A stretch of 64,000 bases of DNA from Chryseobacterium sp. 39-10 (GCA_001898255.1 MKTK01000010.1:1-64000), one strand, 5' to 3'; shown: positions 52,613 through 62,226, counted from the first letter of the stretch. Notes: generated from the sequence alone by a model not told the origin. Translations and numbers: made by a program.

Positions 52613-53401
52613 ATGGAGAAACTCCCAATCAGCATTTGCATTCTTTCTTGGAAAAATGAAATCACGTTGGAAAATACCTTAAAATCCTATAAGAAAAATG
52701 GATTATTAAGTATTTCCACTGACATTACCGTGCTTTTTCAGGAAGTTTCACCTAAGGATATCCGAATTGCTGAAAAGTTTGGAGTAAAGCATATCGATTT
52801 ACTAGAAAATATTGGCATCGGAAAAGGAATTATTCAGCTTTTAGAAAATGCCCAAAATGACATAGTTCTTTTCTTAGAAAATGACTGGGAACTGATCGAA
52901 AACGAAACAACAACGAAACAACAACTTTCACAAGGTGTACAATTATTGCAAAACGGATTCGATGTAGTGCGATTTCGAAGCCGAAAAAAACCAGGACATC
53001 CGCTTCACTCTTTACGACACCAAGGAAACGAACTCAATTATTATGATGATTGGCATCAATGCACATCTCCACATCTATTAGAATCCCTGCATTGGCTGGA
53101 TCCTGCAAAAGAGTTCCCGGATAAAATTCAAATGAAAGACGGCTTTTTTATCACGACTTCCCGTTGGGCCAATTGGACCAACAATCCATTTATGCTGAAC
53201 AAAAATTTTTATTTAAAAAAATTGACGCCATTTTCCGGTGAAGGTGTTCATTTTGAAAAGAATATAGCGGCTTGGTGGGTGAAACAGGATTTCAAAATCG
53301 CTCAGGGCGAAGGACTTTTCACGCATAATGATTTGACGAAATACCCTAAGAAAAACTTCTTCAGCAAAGTCATTAACCAACTGAAAAGATTACGGTCATG
53401 A
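52613..53401 (+). CDS. Glycosyltransferase 2-like protein with ENDW motif
   Basis: PISICILSWKNEITLENTLKSYKKNG...DIVLFLENDWELIE, GT-A-like N-terminus. Confidence 0.7.
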   Translation: MEKLPISICILSWKNEITLENTLKSYKKNGLLSISTDITVLFQEVSPKDIRIAEKFGVKHIDLLENIGIGKGIIQLLENAQNDIVLFLENDWELIENETTTKQQLSQGVQLLQNGFDVVRFRSRKKPGHPLHSLRHQGNELNYYDDWHQCTSPHLLESLHWLDPAKEFPDKIQMKDGFFITTSRWANWTNNPFMLNKNFYLKKLTPFSGEGVHFEKNIAAWWVKQDFKIAQGEGLFTHNDLTKYPKKNFFSKVINQLKRLRS

Positions 53402-54363
53402 AAATACTTTTCCACGAAAATGAACTCAATTATAGGGGAACTTCTATTGCGCTCTACGATTATGCCGACTTCAACGAAAAGTATTTGGGGAACGAATCTC
53501 TAATCGTTTACGATAAAAACTGTAAGACCAATCATCCAGCTGGAATAGAAAAATTTCGAAATAGATTTCATGTTTTCGCTTATGAAGATTTCAGCGAGGT
53601 AGACGAAATCATCAAGAAAAATCAGGTCGATTTGTTTTATGCCATTAAAAACGGAAATGTAGATGGAATAGATACTCAAGAATGCAAGAGCGGAATGCAC
53701 GCTGTTTTCAAACATTACGAACCTCATGGCGATGTGTATGCCTATGTTTCAGAATGGCTTTCGCAAGAAATGACTGGTGGAAAATCGCCTTTTGTTCCGC
53801 ACATGGTCAATTTTTATGATGATACAGATGCAGATTTAAGAACAGAACTCAACATTCCAAATAGCGCAAAAGTATTTGGTTATTACGGTGGAGCACAAAG
53901 TTTCAATATTGATTTTGTGCGGAAAGAAGTAGAAAAAATTGCCAGAAAATACAAAGACATTTTCTTTATATTCATGGGCGTTGATTCTTTTGTTGCTAAA
54001 AAATGGTGGAAATCGGATGTAAAAAATATTATTTTCTTACCGCCATCCTCTGATTTGCTGTACAAATTAAAATTTATTAATACGTGCGATGCTCTTTTAC
54101 ACGCCAGAGAACGTGGTGAAACTTTCGGAATTACGGTTGCAGAATTTGCCCTGAAAGGAAAACCAATCATTACCTTTGCTAATTCACCTGAGAAAAACCA
54201 TCTTCACGAACTGAAAGAAAATGCCTATTATTACAGAGATAGCAAAGAGCTTAATCAAATTCTTTTGGACGGGAATTTAGCGCTTACTGCAACTAAAAAT
54301 TATCAGAAATTTCTGCCAGAAGCGGTGATGGAGCAGTTTAAAAAAGTATTTATTGCCGACTGA
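53398..54363 (+). CDS. Glycosyltransferase (GT-B/family 1-like)
   Basis: KVFGYYGGAQSFNIDFVRKEVEKIARKYKDIFFIFMGVDSF...CDALLHARERGETFGITVAEFALKGKPIITF. Confidence 0.85.
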   Translation: MKILFHENELNYRGTSIALYDYADFNEKYLGNESLIVYDKNCKTNHPAGIEKFRNRFHVFAYEDFSEVDEIIKKNQVDLFYAIKNGNVDGIDTQECKSGMHAVFKHYEPHGDVYAYVSEWLSQEMTGGKSPFVPHMVNFYDDTDADLRTELNIPNSAKVFGYYGGAQSFNIDFVRKEVEKIARKYKDIFFIFMGVDSFVAKKWWKSDVKNIIFLPPSSDLLYKLKFINTCDALLHARERGETFGITVAEFALKGKPIITFANSPEKNHLHELKENAYYYRDSKELNQILLDGNLALTATKNYQKFLPEAVMEQFKKVFIAD

Positions 54364-54498
54364 TGAACTGTCAATTTAATTTTGATGGCATTGGACGAGG
54401 TTTTAAAGTTTTGCATGTTTTTCCATCATATTAATAGGTGAAAAAGAAAATGCTTATGAACTGTTTTTCAGAAAGGCAAGCTTAATTAACAACAAAAA

Positions 54499-55446
54499 AT
54501 GAAACTAAACATTTCGGTGATCATTCCGGTTTACAATGCAGAACGCTTTCTGGAAAAGGCGGTGGAATCTGCCTTAAAACTAGACGAGGTAGCCGAAATC
54601 CTTCTTGTAGAAGATTGTTCTACAGACAATTCTTTACAAACTTGTGAGGTTTTAGCAGCCAAGAATTCAAAAATTAAACTGCTTCAGCATCACGACAAAG
54701 GAAATCACGGCGCAGGTGCATCCCGAAATTTAGGATTGCAAAAGGCAACTCAGCAGTTCATCGCTTTCCTGGATGCGGATGATTATTATCTTCCCAACCG
54801 TTTTGAGGCCGAAAAAATACTTTTCGAAAACCCAGCAATTGAGGGCGTGTTTAATGCCATTGGAACCGATTTTATTTCGGAAAAAGGAAAACGTGAGTTT
54901 CACGATAAATTTAAAGAAAATACGTTAACGACCGTTAGAAAACATGCCGAAGGAAAAAATGTTTTTCTTGGTTTAATAGGCGTTGACAAAGATTTTGGCA
55001 GCTTTTTTCACCTCAACGGATTGACCATTCGAAAGTCGAGCATAGAAAAAAAACGCCTGTCTTTCAACCAAGATTTACGCGTGCATCAAGACAGCGACTT
55101 TATCATAAAACTCTCCTATCATTGCCATTTAAAATCCGGAAATATTACGGAAGCAGTTGCAATGAGAGGCGTTCATGATAATAACCGAATTACAAAAATC
55201 AAATTATACTCTTCGGAATATTATAAAAAACAATTTTTACTCGCAAAATCACTTTATGCGTGGAGTTTAAAGGAAAAAAAGCTTTCAAAGGACATCATAA
55301 AACAGTTGAAACTATCTTATCTTTCTTTCAAAATAGCAAATGAAAAAGGGTTGAAAAAGAGATTGAATTTCGCAGTCATTTCTTTATTTAATCCAGAATT
55401 TTTGAAAACCAAATACCGTTTTAATGCATTAAAAAAACACGAATGA
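54499..55446 (+). CDS. Glycosyltransferase family 2
   Basis: ISVIIPVYNAERFLEKAVESALKLDEVAEILLVEDCSTDNS...FLDADDYYLPNRF. Confidence 0.93.
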   Translation: MKLNISVIIPVYNAERFLEKAVESALKLDEVAEILLVEDCSTDNSLQTCEVLAAKNSKIKLLQHHDKGNHGAGASRNLGLQKATQQFIAFLDADDYYLPNRFEAEKILFENPAIEGVFNAIGTDFISEKGKREFHDKFKENTLTTVRKHAEGKNVFLGLIGVDKDFGSFFHLNGLTIRKSSIEKKRLSFNQDLRVHQDSDFIIKLSYHCHLKSGNITEAVAMRGVHDNNRITKIKLYSSEYYKKQFLLAKSLYAWSLKEKKLSKDIIKQLKLSYLSFKIANEKGLKKRLNFAVISLFNPEFLKTKYRFNALKKHE

Positions 55447-55637
55447 TCAGGAAAAAAATTCATCAAATACTGCTTCTTATAAATGATTCTACAGCATTTA
55501 TCCGCCAGCAATCTGAATTTGAAACTTCATTGAAGAAGAATCTCTTATTTGCAAATTTCAAAAATTCAAAGATTTTTCATGAATCTTCTTATTACATATT
55601 TAAAGAATATCAACACCAAATTCAGGAACACTCTTAA
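55443..55637 (+). CDS. Small hypothetical protein in the glycan cluster
   Basis: 64 aa ORF with 4-bp ATGA overlap with the upstream GT gene. Confidence 0.45.
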   Translation: MIRKKIHQILLLINDSTAFIRQQSEFETSLKKNLLFANFKNSKIFHESSYYIFKEYQHQIQEHS

Positions 55638-55670
55638 TCTTTTCAGGAGTTTAACAAAAAATACATAGCC

Positions 55671-57473
55671 ATGTGCGGAATCGCCGGAATCATAACACCC
55701 AACGCCAGAAATTATCAGGAAAACCTTCAGAAAATGACTGATACCATTGCACATCGCGGTCCCGATGCGCAAGGTCATGAATTTTATGACAGCGCCGCTA
55801 TGGGTCATCGCCGGCTGTCGATTGTCGATCTTTCCGAAACCGGAAAGCAACCCATGTTTTCCAATACCAAAAACGAATGCATTGTTTTTAATGGAGAAAT
55901 ATACGGTTATCAACCCCTGAAAAAAAAATACGGCGACTATCCGTATCGTGGAAGTAGTGATACAGAAGTGATTCTCGCCATGTATCAAAACAAGGGAAAA
56001 GATTTGCTGAAGGAACTTCCGGGCATGTTTTCTTTTGCCATCTGGAACAACGAAAAACAGGAACTTTTCTGCGCGCGCGATCGTTTCGGAGAAAAACCGT
56101 TTTATTTTGCCACCGGAAAAAATGGGGAGTTTGTTTTTGGTTCAGAGATAAAAGCTGTGCTGGCATCGGGGTTAATTACACCTGAGGTCAACAACGAAGC
56201 GCTTTACCATTTCTTACAATATGGGTATGTAAGTGCCTACCAAAGCATATATTCCAACATTCATACGCTTCCGCCGGCTCATTCTTTGGTTGTTACAAAT
56301 GGAGAAATTTCTATAGAAAGATATTACAACATTCCTAAAAATGACATAATCATTTCATTGTCTGAAGCTAAAGAAGAATTCACCTCTTTACTGAAAAATG
56401 CCGTTGGAAAACAGCTGATTGCAGATGTAGAAGTGGGCAGTTTTTTAAGCGGCGGTCTGGATTCCAGCACCATTGTGGCCATGGTGAATGAATTTAAAAA
56501 CCAGCAAACCACGATCAGTTTTGGCTATTCCGGTGAAGACAGCGAACTTAAATTTGCAGAAGAAATTGCAGAAAAATACCATACCAATCATATTGAAATC
56601 TACGAGAACCGCGGTGATATTGCAGAGGAACTGGTGAAGGTACAGCCCTATTTCGACGAGCCATTCGCCGACATGAGTTATGTTCCGCAGTACAAAATAT
56701 GCCAAGCTGCTGCCCGACATTTGAAAGTTGTTCTGGCAGGTGATGTGGGCGATGAATTGTTTGGCGGATATAGTTTTTATCAGGTCGAGAATCAATTAAA
56801 AAACCATTTCAGTTACCGCAACCAACTGGTTAAATTCGGGTTGAAACAATATGGTAAACTGAAGGAAGTATCGTTTTTAACAAGGCAAAATATTGAACAT
56901 AACAGCATGCTGGATTTTCATCAGAATCATGTTCGAAACTACTTTAATACCAAAGAAATAGGGAAACTCGGAATTCGTGAAAAACACCATCAAACCTATA
57001 GTTTTCAACAAAATCCACATTCTTTGAATGATGTGATGCGTACAGATCTGGAAAAATATGTGCCTGGAAATATGCTTGTAAAATCGGATCGTATGGCGAT
57101 GGCCAATTCTCTCGAGGTGCGCACTCCTTTCCTTGATGTTGATTTTGCCGAATTTTGCATTCAGCTTCCTGAAAATTTAAAGGTAAATACAGACAACGAT
57201 AAAATCATCCTTCGAGAAGCCATGCAAAATTACTGGACGGAAACGATTCGGAATCGCCATAAGCAAGGATTCGGCTCATCCGTAAGTTCATGGTTCGAAG
57301 AAAAAAGCATGATGGAATTATCTCATAACTTGCTCAGTCAAAAAGATGCCGCTATTTTCGATTATCTCTCATTTGATGAAGCGCAGCGATTTCTTACAAA
57401 AGATAAAAAACACTGGAATCTGCTGCAGCTCGCACTTTGGGCACAAAAAAACAAGGAACTTAAACCGTCGTAA
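55671..57473 (+). CDS. asnB: Asparagine synthase (glutamine-hydrolysing)
   Basis: MCGIAGIITPN N-terminal Cys; VGSFLSGGLDSSTIVAMV; 600 aa. Confidence 0.95.
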   Translation: MCGIAGIITPNARNYQENLQKMTDTIAHRGPDAQGHEFYDSAAMGHRRLSIVDLSETGKQPMFSNTKNECIVFNGEIYGYQPLKKKYGDYPYRGSSDTEVILAMYQNKGKDLLKELPGMFSFAIWNNEKQELFCARDRFGEKPFYFATGKNGEFVFGSEIKAVLASGLITPEVNNEALYHFLQYGYVSAYQSIYSNIHTLPPAHSLVVTNGEISIERYYNIPKNDIIISLSEAKEEFTSLLKNAVGKQLIADVEVGSFLSGGLDSSTIVAMVNEFKNQQTTISFGYSGEDSELKFAEEIAEKYHTNHIEIYENRGDIAEELVKVQPYFDEPFADMSYVPQYKICQAAARHLKVVLAGDVGDELFGGYSFYQVENQLKNHFSYRNQLVKFGLKQYGKLKEVSFLTRQNIEHNSMLDFHQNHVRNYFNTKEIGKLGIREKHHQTYSFQQNPHSLNDVMRTDLEKYVPGNMLVKSDRMAMANSLEVRTPFLDVDFAEFCIQLPENLKVNTDNDKIILREAMQNYWTETIRNRHKQGFGSSVSSWFEEKSMMELSHNLLSQKDAAIFDYLSFDEAQRFLTKDKKHWNLLQLALWAQKNKELKPS

Positions 57474-57535
57474 AAGAGATAATTTCCTTAATTTTGTGGC
57501 TTTGCAAGCATTAACGCTTAAATTTAAAACCAGCT

Positions 57536-58504
57536 ATGTCAAGAATCCTTACCGGAATACAAGCCACCGGAACACCTCACTTAGGCAACCTTCTCGGAGC
57601 CATTATTCCCGCCATCGAACTCTCCAAAAAACCTGAAAATGAATCTTTCCTTTTCATTGCGAACCTGCACTCGTTGACCCTGATTAAAAACGCCGAAGAA
57701 CTAAAGAGAAATACCTACGAAATTGCAGCGGCTTGGCTGGCCTGTGGATTAGATACAGAAAAAACTTTCTTTTACAGACAGAGCGATGTGCCAGAAGCAT
57801 GCGAGTTGTCTTGGTATTTGGCGTGTTTTTTTCCATACTCCCGGCTTCAGCTCGCACACTCGTTCAAAGACAAAGCTGATCGTTTAGATGACGTTAATGC
57901 GGGACTTTTCACCTACCCCGTCCTGATGGCAGCCGACATCCTGATGTATGATGCCGAAATTGTTCCCGTTGGGAAAGACCAGCTGCAGCACCTGGAAATG
58001 GCACGCGATATGGGTGCCCGATTTAATCATCAAATGGGTGAAGTGTTTGTGCTTCCGAAAGCAGAACTGCAGGAAGATACTAAATATGTACCCGGAACCG
58101 ATGGTCATAAAATGTCGAAATCAAGAGGGAATATCATTAATATTTTTTTGCCCGAAAAAGAGTTGAAGAAACAGATCATGTCGATTGAAACGGACTCTAC
58201 ACCATTAGAAGAACCCAAAAACCCTGATACCGACAAAGTATTTGCTATATACGAATTGATTGCCACAGCCGAACAAACAGAAACCTTGCGCACCAAGTAT
58301 TTAGCAGGAAACTTCGGATACGGACACGCCAAAACCGAACTCCTTAATCTTATTTTGGAAAGGTTCAAAACCGAAAGAGAAAAGTTTGATTATTACTTGA
58401 ACAACCTCCCCGAGCTGGATGCTAAACTGCTTGAAGGCGCAGCAAAAACAAGAAAAATTGCAGCTGAAACGCTGAAACGCGTACGCAACAGCTTAGGCGT
58501 CTAA
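57536..58504 (+). CDS. trpS: Tryptophan--tRNA ligase
   Basis: TGIQATGTPHLGNLLGAI; KMSKSRGNII. Confidence 0.96.
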   Translation: MSRILTGIQATGTPHLGNLLGAIIPAIELSKKPENESFLFIANLHSLTLIKNAEELKRNTYEIAAAWLACGLDTEKTFFYRQSDVPEACELSWYLACFFPYSRLQLAHSFKDKADRLDDVNAGLFTYPVLMAADILMYDAEIVPVGKDQLQHLEMARDMGARFNHQMGEVFVLPKAELQEDTKYVPGTDGHKMSKSRGNIINIFLPEKELKKQIMSIETDSTPLEEPKNPDTDKVFAIYELIATAEQTETLRTKYLAGNFGYGHAKTELLNLILERFKTEREKFDYYLNNLPELDAKLLEGAAKTRKIAAETLKRVRNSLGV

Positions 58505-58519
58505 GATGAGAGGAAATTA

Positions 58520-59209
58520 TTAGAAAATACTTTGCAATTCACTTAGATTTTTGATGACGGTAACGCCGTCTGCATGGAAATTATCTTTAAAGACATCAAA
58601 GAAAACCACTTGCATGCCGTAGGATTTTGCGCCTTGCACATCAGCAATCCAATCGTCGCCGATCATCACTGAGTTTTCGGGAGAAGCATTTGATTTTTGC
58701 AATGCATATTCATAGATTTCCACCTGCGGCTTCCGAACATTAATTTCATCTGCTGAAGTGATGGTTTTAAAATAATTTTTGATACCCGAAAGCTCACACT
58801 TTCTGTAGGTTACCTCTTTAAAACCATTAGACAGAATATGGAGTTGATAATTGTTCTGTGATAAATACTCCAGTGTTTCGAAAGCACCTTCTACCAAGTC
58901 GTTGTAGTTGAGGATTTCATCTAAAAAGTTTTCCTCAAATACTTGTGCAAGTTCAAAATCATCAATCCCGAAAAAGAGAAAAGAGTCGTAAAAACGGTGT
59001 TTCCTAAGATATTCTTTGTTAATCTCCCCATCACGAATTTGCTCCCAAAGTCGCTCGTTGATGGTGAAATATTGCCGGTGAAAGTCTTCAAATTCCAGGT
59101 TGTATTTTTCTTCAACCTTCTCGCGGATAAAGATTTCTTTTAGGGTATAGTAGGCGTTTTTGCGGTGATCCCACAGGGTATTGTCAAGATCAAAAAAAAT
59201 GTGCTGCAT
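58520..59209 (-). CDS. YjjG family noncanonical pyrimidine nucleotidase (HAD)
   Basis: HIFFDLDNTLWDHRKNA; ITSADEINVRKPQVEIYEYAL; MIGDDWIADVQGAKSYGMQVVFFD. Confidence 0.9.
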   Translation of the reverse strand: MQHIFFDLDNTLWDHRKNAYYTLKEIFIREKVEEKYNLEFEDFHRQYFTINERLWEQIRDGEINKEYLRKHRFYDSFLFFGIDDFELAQVFEENFLDEILNYNDLVEGAFETLEYLSQNNYQLHILSNGFKEVTYRKCELSGIKNYFKTITSADEINVRKPQVEIYEYALQKSNASPENSVMIGDDWIADVQGAKSYGMQVVFFDVFKDNFHADGVTVIKNLSELQSIF

Positions 59210-59241
59210 ATTCATACGGCACAAATTTAAGTAAATTACAT

Positions 59242-59376
59242 TTAGTTCTTCGAAACAAGGTGGTATTTGTTTTTAATCTTTAACACCTCGATACTTCGGG
59301 AAAAACTAAGCAAGAAATCGATTGTTTGTTTTTTGGGCTTCAAGCGCTTTTCGTTTAAAGTGTAATCTTTTTTCAT
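59242..59376 (-). CDS. 44-aa small protein, hypothetical
   Basis: Not in the ORF track (below size cut-off); ATG...TAA encodes MKKDYTLNEKRLKPKKQTIDFLLSFSRSIEVLKIKNKYHLVSKN, same strand and 49 bp after the sigma-factor gene. Confidence 0.65.
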   Translation of the reverse strand: MKKDYTLNEKRLKPKKQTIDFLLSFSRSIEVLKIKNKYHLVSKN

Positions 59377-59425
59377 AGGCAAATCCTTAATTACCCTAAA
59401 AACGAAAGTATTTTGAAAATATTAT

Positions 59426-60016
59426 TTAGCGTGTTAAAATAATATTATGGTCGCTCATCATTTTTCGCAAGTTGATAAGTGCATAGCGTACCCGCCCCAG
59501 AGTTGTGTTGATGCTGGTTTCTGTTTGCTCAGCAATATCCTTAAAACTAAGCCCATCAAAAAAACGAAGTTTGATGACTTCCCGCTGATTCTCCGGAAGG
59601 TATTCCAAAATTTTCATCAAGTCATCTTTGATCTGGATACTGATCAGTTGTTCTTCTATATTTTCTTCCTGATTGGCAAGCAAATCAAAGATTGAAAACT
59701 CTTCATTATCATAGCTAGATTCCGATATTTTGTTGTGTTTGGATACCAACCGATAATGATCGATAATAAGGTTGTGCGCAATTCTTTTTGCCCAGAGGAT
59801 GAATTTTCCTTCCTCATTGTAGCGCCCTTCCTTCAGCGTTACAATAATTTTCATAAAAGTATCCTGAAAAATATCATTGGCCAGACTCTCGTCCATAATT
59901 TTATAAAAGATAAAGGAGAACAGGTCTTTTTGGTGTCGCTCAATGAGGACAGCAAGTGCTTTTTCGTCGCCGTTTTTGAATTGGGAAATCAGCCAACTAT
60001 CTGTTTTTGTCGTCAT
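59426..60016 (-). CDS. RNA polymerase sigma-70 family (ECF-type) sigma factor
   Basis: DIFQDTFMKIIVTL region 2; LEYLPENQREVIKLRFFDGLSFKDIAEQTETSINTTLGRVRYALINLRK region 4; start trimmed to MTTKTDS. Confidence 0.92.
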   Translation of the reverse strand: MTTKTDSWLISQFKNGDEKALAVLIERHQKDLFSFIFYKIMDESLANDIFQDTFMKIIVTLKEGRYNEEGKFILWAKRIAHNLIIDHYRLVSKHNKISESSYDNEEFSIFDLLANQEENIEEQLISIQIKDDLMKILEYLPENQREVIKLRFFDGLSFKDIAEQTETSINTTLGRVRYALINLRKMMSDHNIILTR

Positions 60017-60193
60017 AACTTTCTCTCTTAATTGTTCCACGAAATATGACTCACCTTTTCATCGTGTGCCTCAAAAATTTCGTGTTGATTAAAAATGAGT
60101 AAAGTTTATTCGATAGTTGTGCTTTTAGGAGTTGGCTAAATTAATAAAAAAAGTTAATGTATTGTTAAAAAAATAATAAAAAAACAATAATCA

Positions 60194-60682
60194 CTATTTT
60201 AAGTAATCCTGAAGCATTGGGATGGGCATATTCAAGGTAAAATTGAGGTTAAAACCGTTCATCTCTTTGCCGTTCAGTCCATTGCCTCCTAAAGAAAAAG
60301 CGTAGCCCGCCGCTAAATCCATCAATCCAAATAATGAAAACCCTACTTTTGGTGCAATGTATTTTGTTGTTGCTTCGGCACCTGCTAAGAAATAATAACT
60401 GTGGTACAAATCGACGCCCTTTTCAAAATTTAAAAGGACATCACCCTGAATTTTTGGCATGATGCCCAACTGCGAATTCACACTCCCCATCACGGCAGAA
60501 GCACCTATCCTGTAAAGCACATCATCGTTATTAAGAAAAAGCAACTTGCCTCCTATTTCTCCAAAACTCTGATTTTGGTACACATACCCCACACTCACCA
60601 ACTTATGCATGGTGAATTGCGACTTAGCCGAAACCCCTAAAAAAAGCAGCACTAAAAGAAAAAAACGGTATTTAAAATTCAT
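60194..60682 (-). CDS. Hypothetical exported protein
   Basis: Signal peptide MNFKYRFFLLVLLFLGVSAKSQ; beta-rich. Confidence 0.75.
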   Translation of the reverse strand: MNFKYRFFLLVLLFLGVSAKSQFTMHKLVSVGYVYQNQSFGEIGGKLLFLNNDDVLYRIGASAVMGSVNSQLGIMPKIQGDVLLNFEKGVDLYHSYYFLAGAEATTKYIAPKVGFSLFGLMDLAAGYAFSLGGNGLNGKEMNGFNLNFTLNMPIPMLQDYLK

Positions 60683-60715
60683 TTTATGAATCAATTTTTG
60701 TGGTTTTAAAGTTAA

Positions 60716-60754
60716 AAAAAAACTGCTTCATCAATTTCTGAAAAAGCAGTTTTT
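60716..60754 (-). terminator. Rho-independent terminator of metK
   Basis: aaaaactgctt...aagcagttttt, T9 on the minus strand. Confidence 0.8.
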
Positions 60755-60770
60755 ATCTCTATGTAATATC

Positions 60771-62051
60771 TTACAGGTTAAATGCCTTTTTTACTTCATC
60801 CACCTTATCGAGTTTTTCCCAGGTAAAAAATTCGAGGTCTTTTACCGTGAACTTTTCACCATTAGATCCTTTAAACGTTTTATCGGCAACGTAAGGTTCT
60901 CTTCCCATGTGTCCATAAGAAGCAGTTTCCTGATAAATCGGATTTCTAAGTTTCAGGTTTTTTTCAATGGCGTAAGGACGAAGGTCGAAGATTTCCTGCA
61001 CTTTCTTCGCAATTTCACCGTCAGTAAGATCTACTTTTGAAGTTCCGTAGGTATTGATATAAAGTCCGCAAGGTTCTGCAACACCAATGGCATAAGAAAC
61101 CTGCACCAATACTTCGTCGGCAACACCTGCTGCCACAAGATTTTTGGCAATATGGCGCACTGCATAAGCGGCACTTCTGTCAACTTTTGAAGGATCTTTT
61201 CCGGAGAAAGCGCCTCCGCCATGTGCTCCTTTTCCACCGTAAGTGTCCACGATTATTTTTCTTCCAGTTAATCCTGTATCGCCGTGTGGGCCGCCGATTA
61301 CAAATTTTCCAGTCGGGTTAACATGGTATTTAATCTGATCATTAAAAAGCTCCTGTATTTCTCTTTTCTGCTTTGCTTTTACTTTCGGGATCAGTATTTC
61401 GATTACATCTTTTTTAATCTTCGCCAACATTGCTTCTTCACTTCCGAAGTCATCGTGCTGAGTAGAAACTACGATAGAATCTATTCTAATCGGTTTATGA
61501 TTATCAGAATACTCAATTGTTACCTGTGATTTTGCATCAGGTCGCAAATACTTAATAGCGCTGTTCTCGCGACGCAGCTCCGAAAGTTCTTTCAGAATGG
61601 TGTGCGCCAAATCTAGCGCAAGGGGCATATAATTTTCGGTTTCGTTGGTGGCATAACCAAACATCATTCCCTGGTCGCCTGCTCCCTGTTGGTTGGCGCG
61701 GGTTTCAAAATCCACATCATCTCCCACACGGTCAACGCCTTGGTTGATATCGGGCGACTGCTCATGAATGGCAGAAATAACACCACAAGAATCGCCGTTA
61801 AACATATACTCTCCCTTGGTATACCCGATTCCGTTAATAACCTCTCTTGCAATATTTTGAACATCCAGATATGCTTTGGACTTTACTTCGCCCGCCAAAA
61901 CCACTTGCCCCGTCGTCACCAACGTTTCACAAGCCACTTTGGAATTGGGATCATTTGCCAGGAAATTATCGATAAGTGCATCCGAAATCTGGTCGGCTAC
62001 TTTGTCTGGATGTCCTTCTGATACTGATTCAGAAGTAAATAAATAAGACAT
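60771..62051 (-). CDS. metK: S-adenosylmethionine synthase
   Basis: [56 protein letters not shown]. Confidence 0.97.
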   Translation of the reverse strand: MSYLFTSESVSEGHPDKVADQISDALIDNFLANDPNSKVACETLVTTGQVVLAGEVKSKAYLDVQNIAREVINGIGYTKGEYMFNGDSCGVISAIHEQSPDINQGVDRVGDDVDFETRANQQGAGDQGMMFGYATNETENYMPLALDLAHTILKELSELRRENSAIKYLRPDAKSQVTIEYSDNHKPIRIDSIVVSTQHDDFGSEEAMLAKIKKDVIEILIPKVKAKQKREIQELFNDQIKYHVNPTGKFVIGGPHGDTGLTGRKIIVDTYGGKGAHGGGAFSGKDPSKVDRSAAYAVRHIAKNLVAAGVADEVLVQVSYAIGVAEPCGLYINTYGTSKVDLTDGEIAKKVQEIFDLRPYAIEKNLKLRNPIYQETASYGHMGREPYVADKTFKGSNGEKFTVKDLEFFTWEKLDKVDEVKKAFNL

Positions 62052-62125
62052 GTTTCTTTGTTTTAGTTAAACTTTTTGTTGAGCAAAAACGAGAACGATT
62101 ACAAGGAAACTAAAAGAGAGCAATT

Positions 62126-62180
62126 CTGTTTTAGCATTTTTTATGGAGGTTGCAATCAGTTCAAATTTTTCCTCTTGAAT
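62126..62180 (-). ncRNA. SAM-II-like riboswitch aptamer in the metK leader
   Basis: Minus strand TTCAAGAGGAAAAATTTGAACTGATTGCAACCTCCATAAAAAATGCTAAAACAG: GAGG/CCTC P1, TTGCAA, GCTAAA and a CTG/CAG pseudoknot in the SAM-II order. Confidence 0.75.
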
Positions 62181-62191
62181 AATTCGTGGGC

Positions 62192-62221
62192 AAATTTAAA
62201 GACTATTTGCCGAATCTCAAA
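62192..62221 (-). promoter_or_regulatory. metK promoter
   Basis: Minus strand TTG-N19-TAAATTTG; predicted transcript start a few nt before the riboswitch. Confidence 0.65.
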
Positions 62222-62226
62222 ATTTA

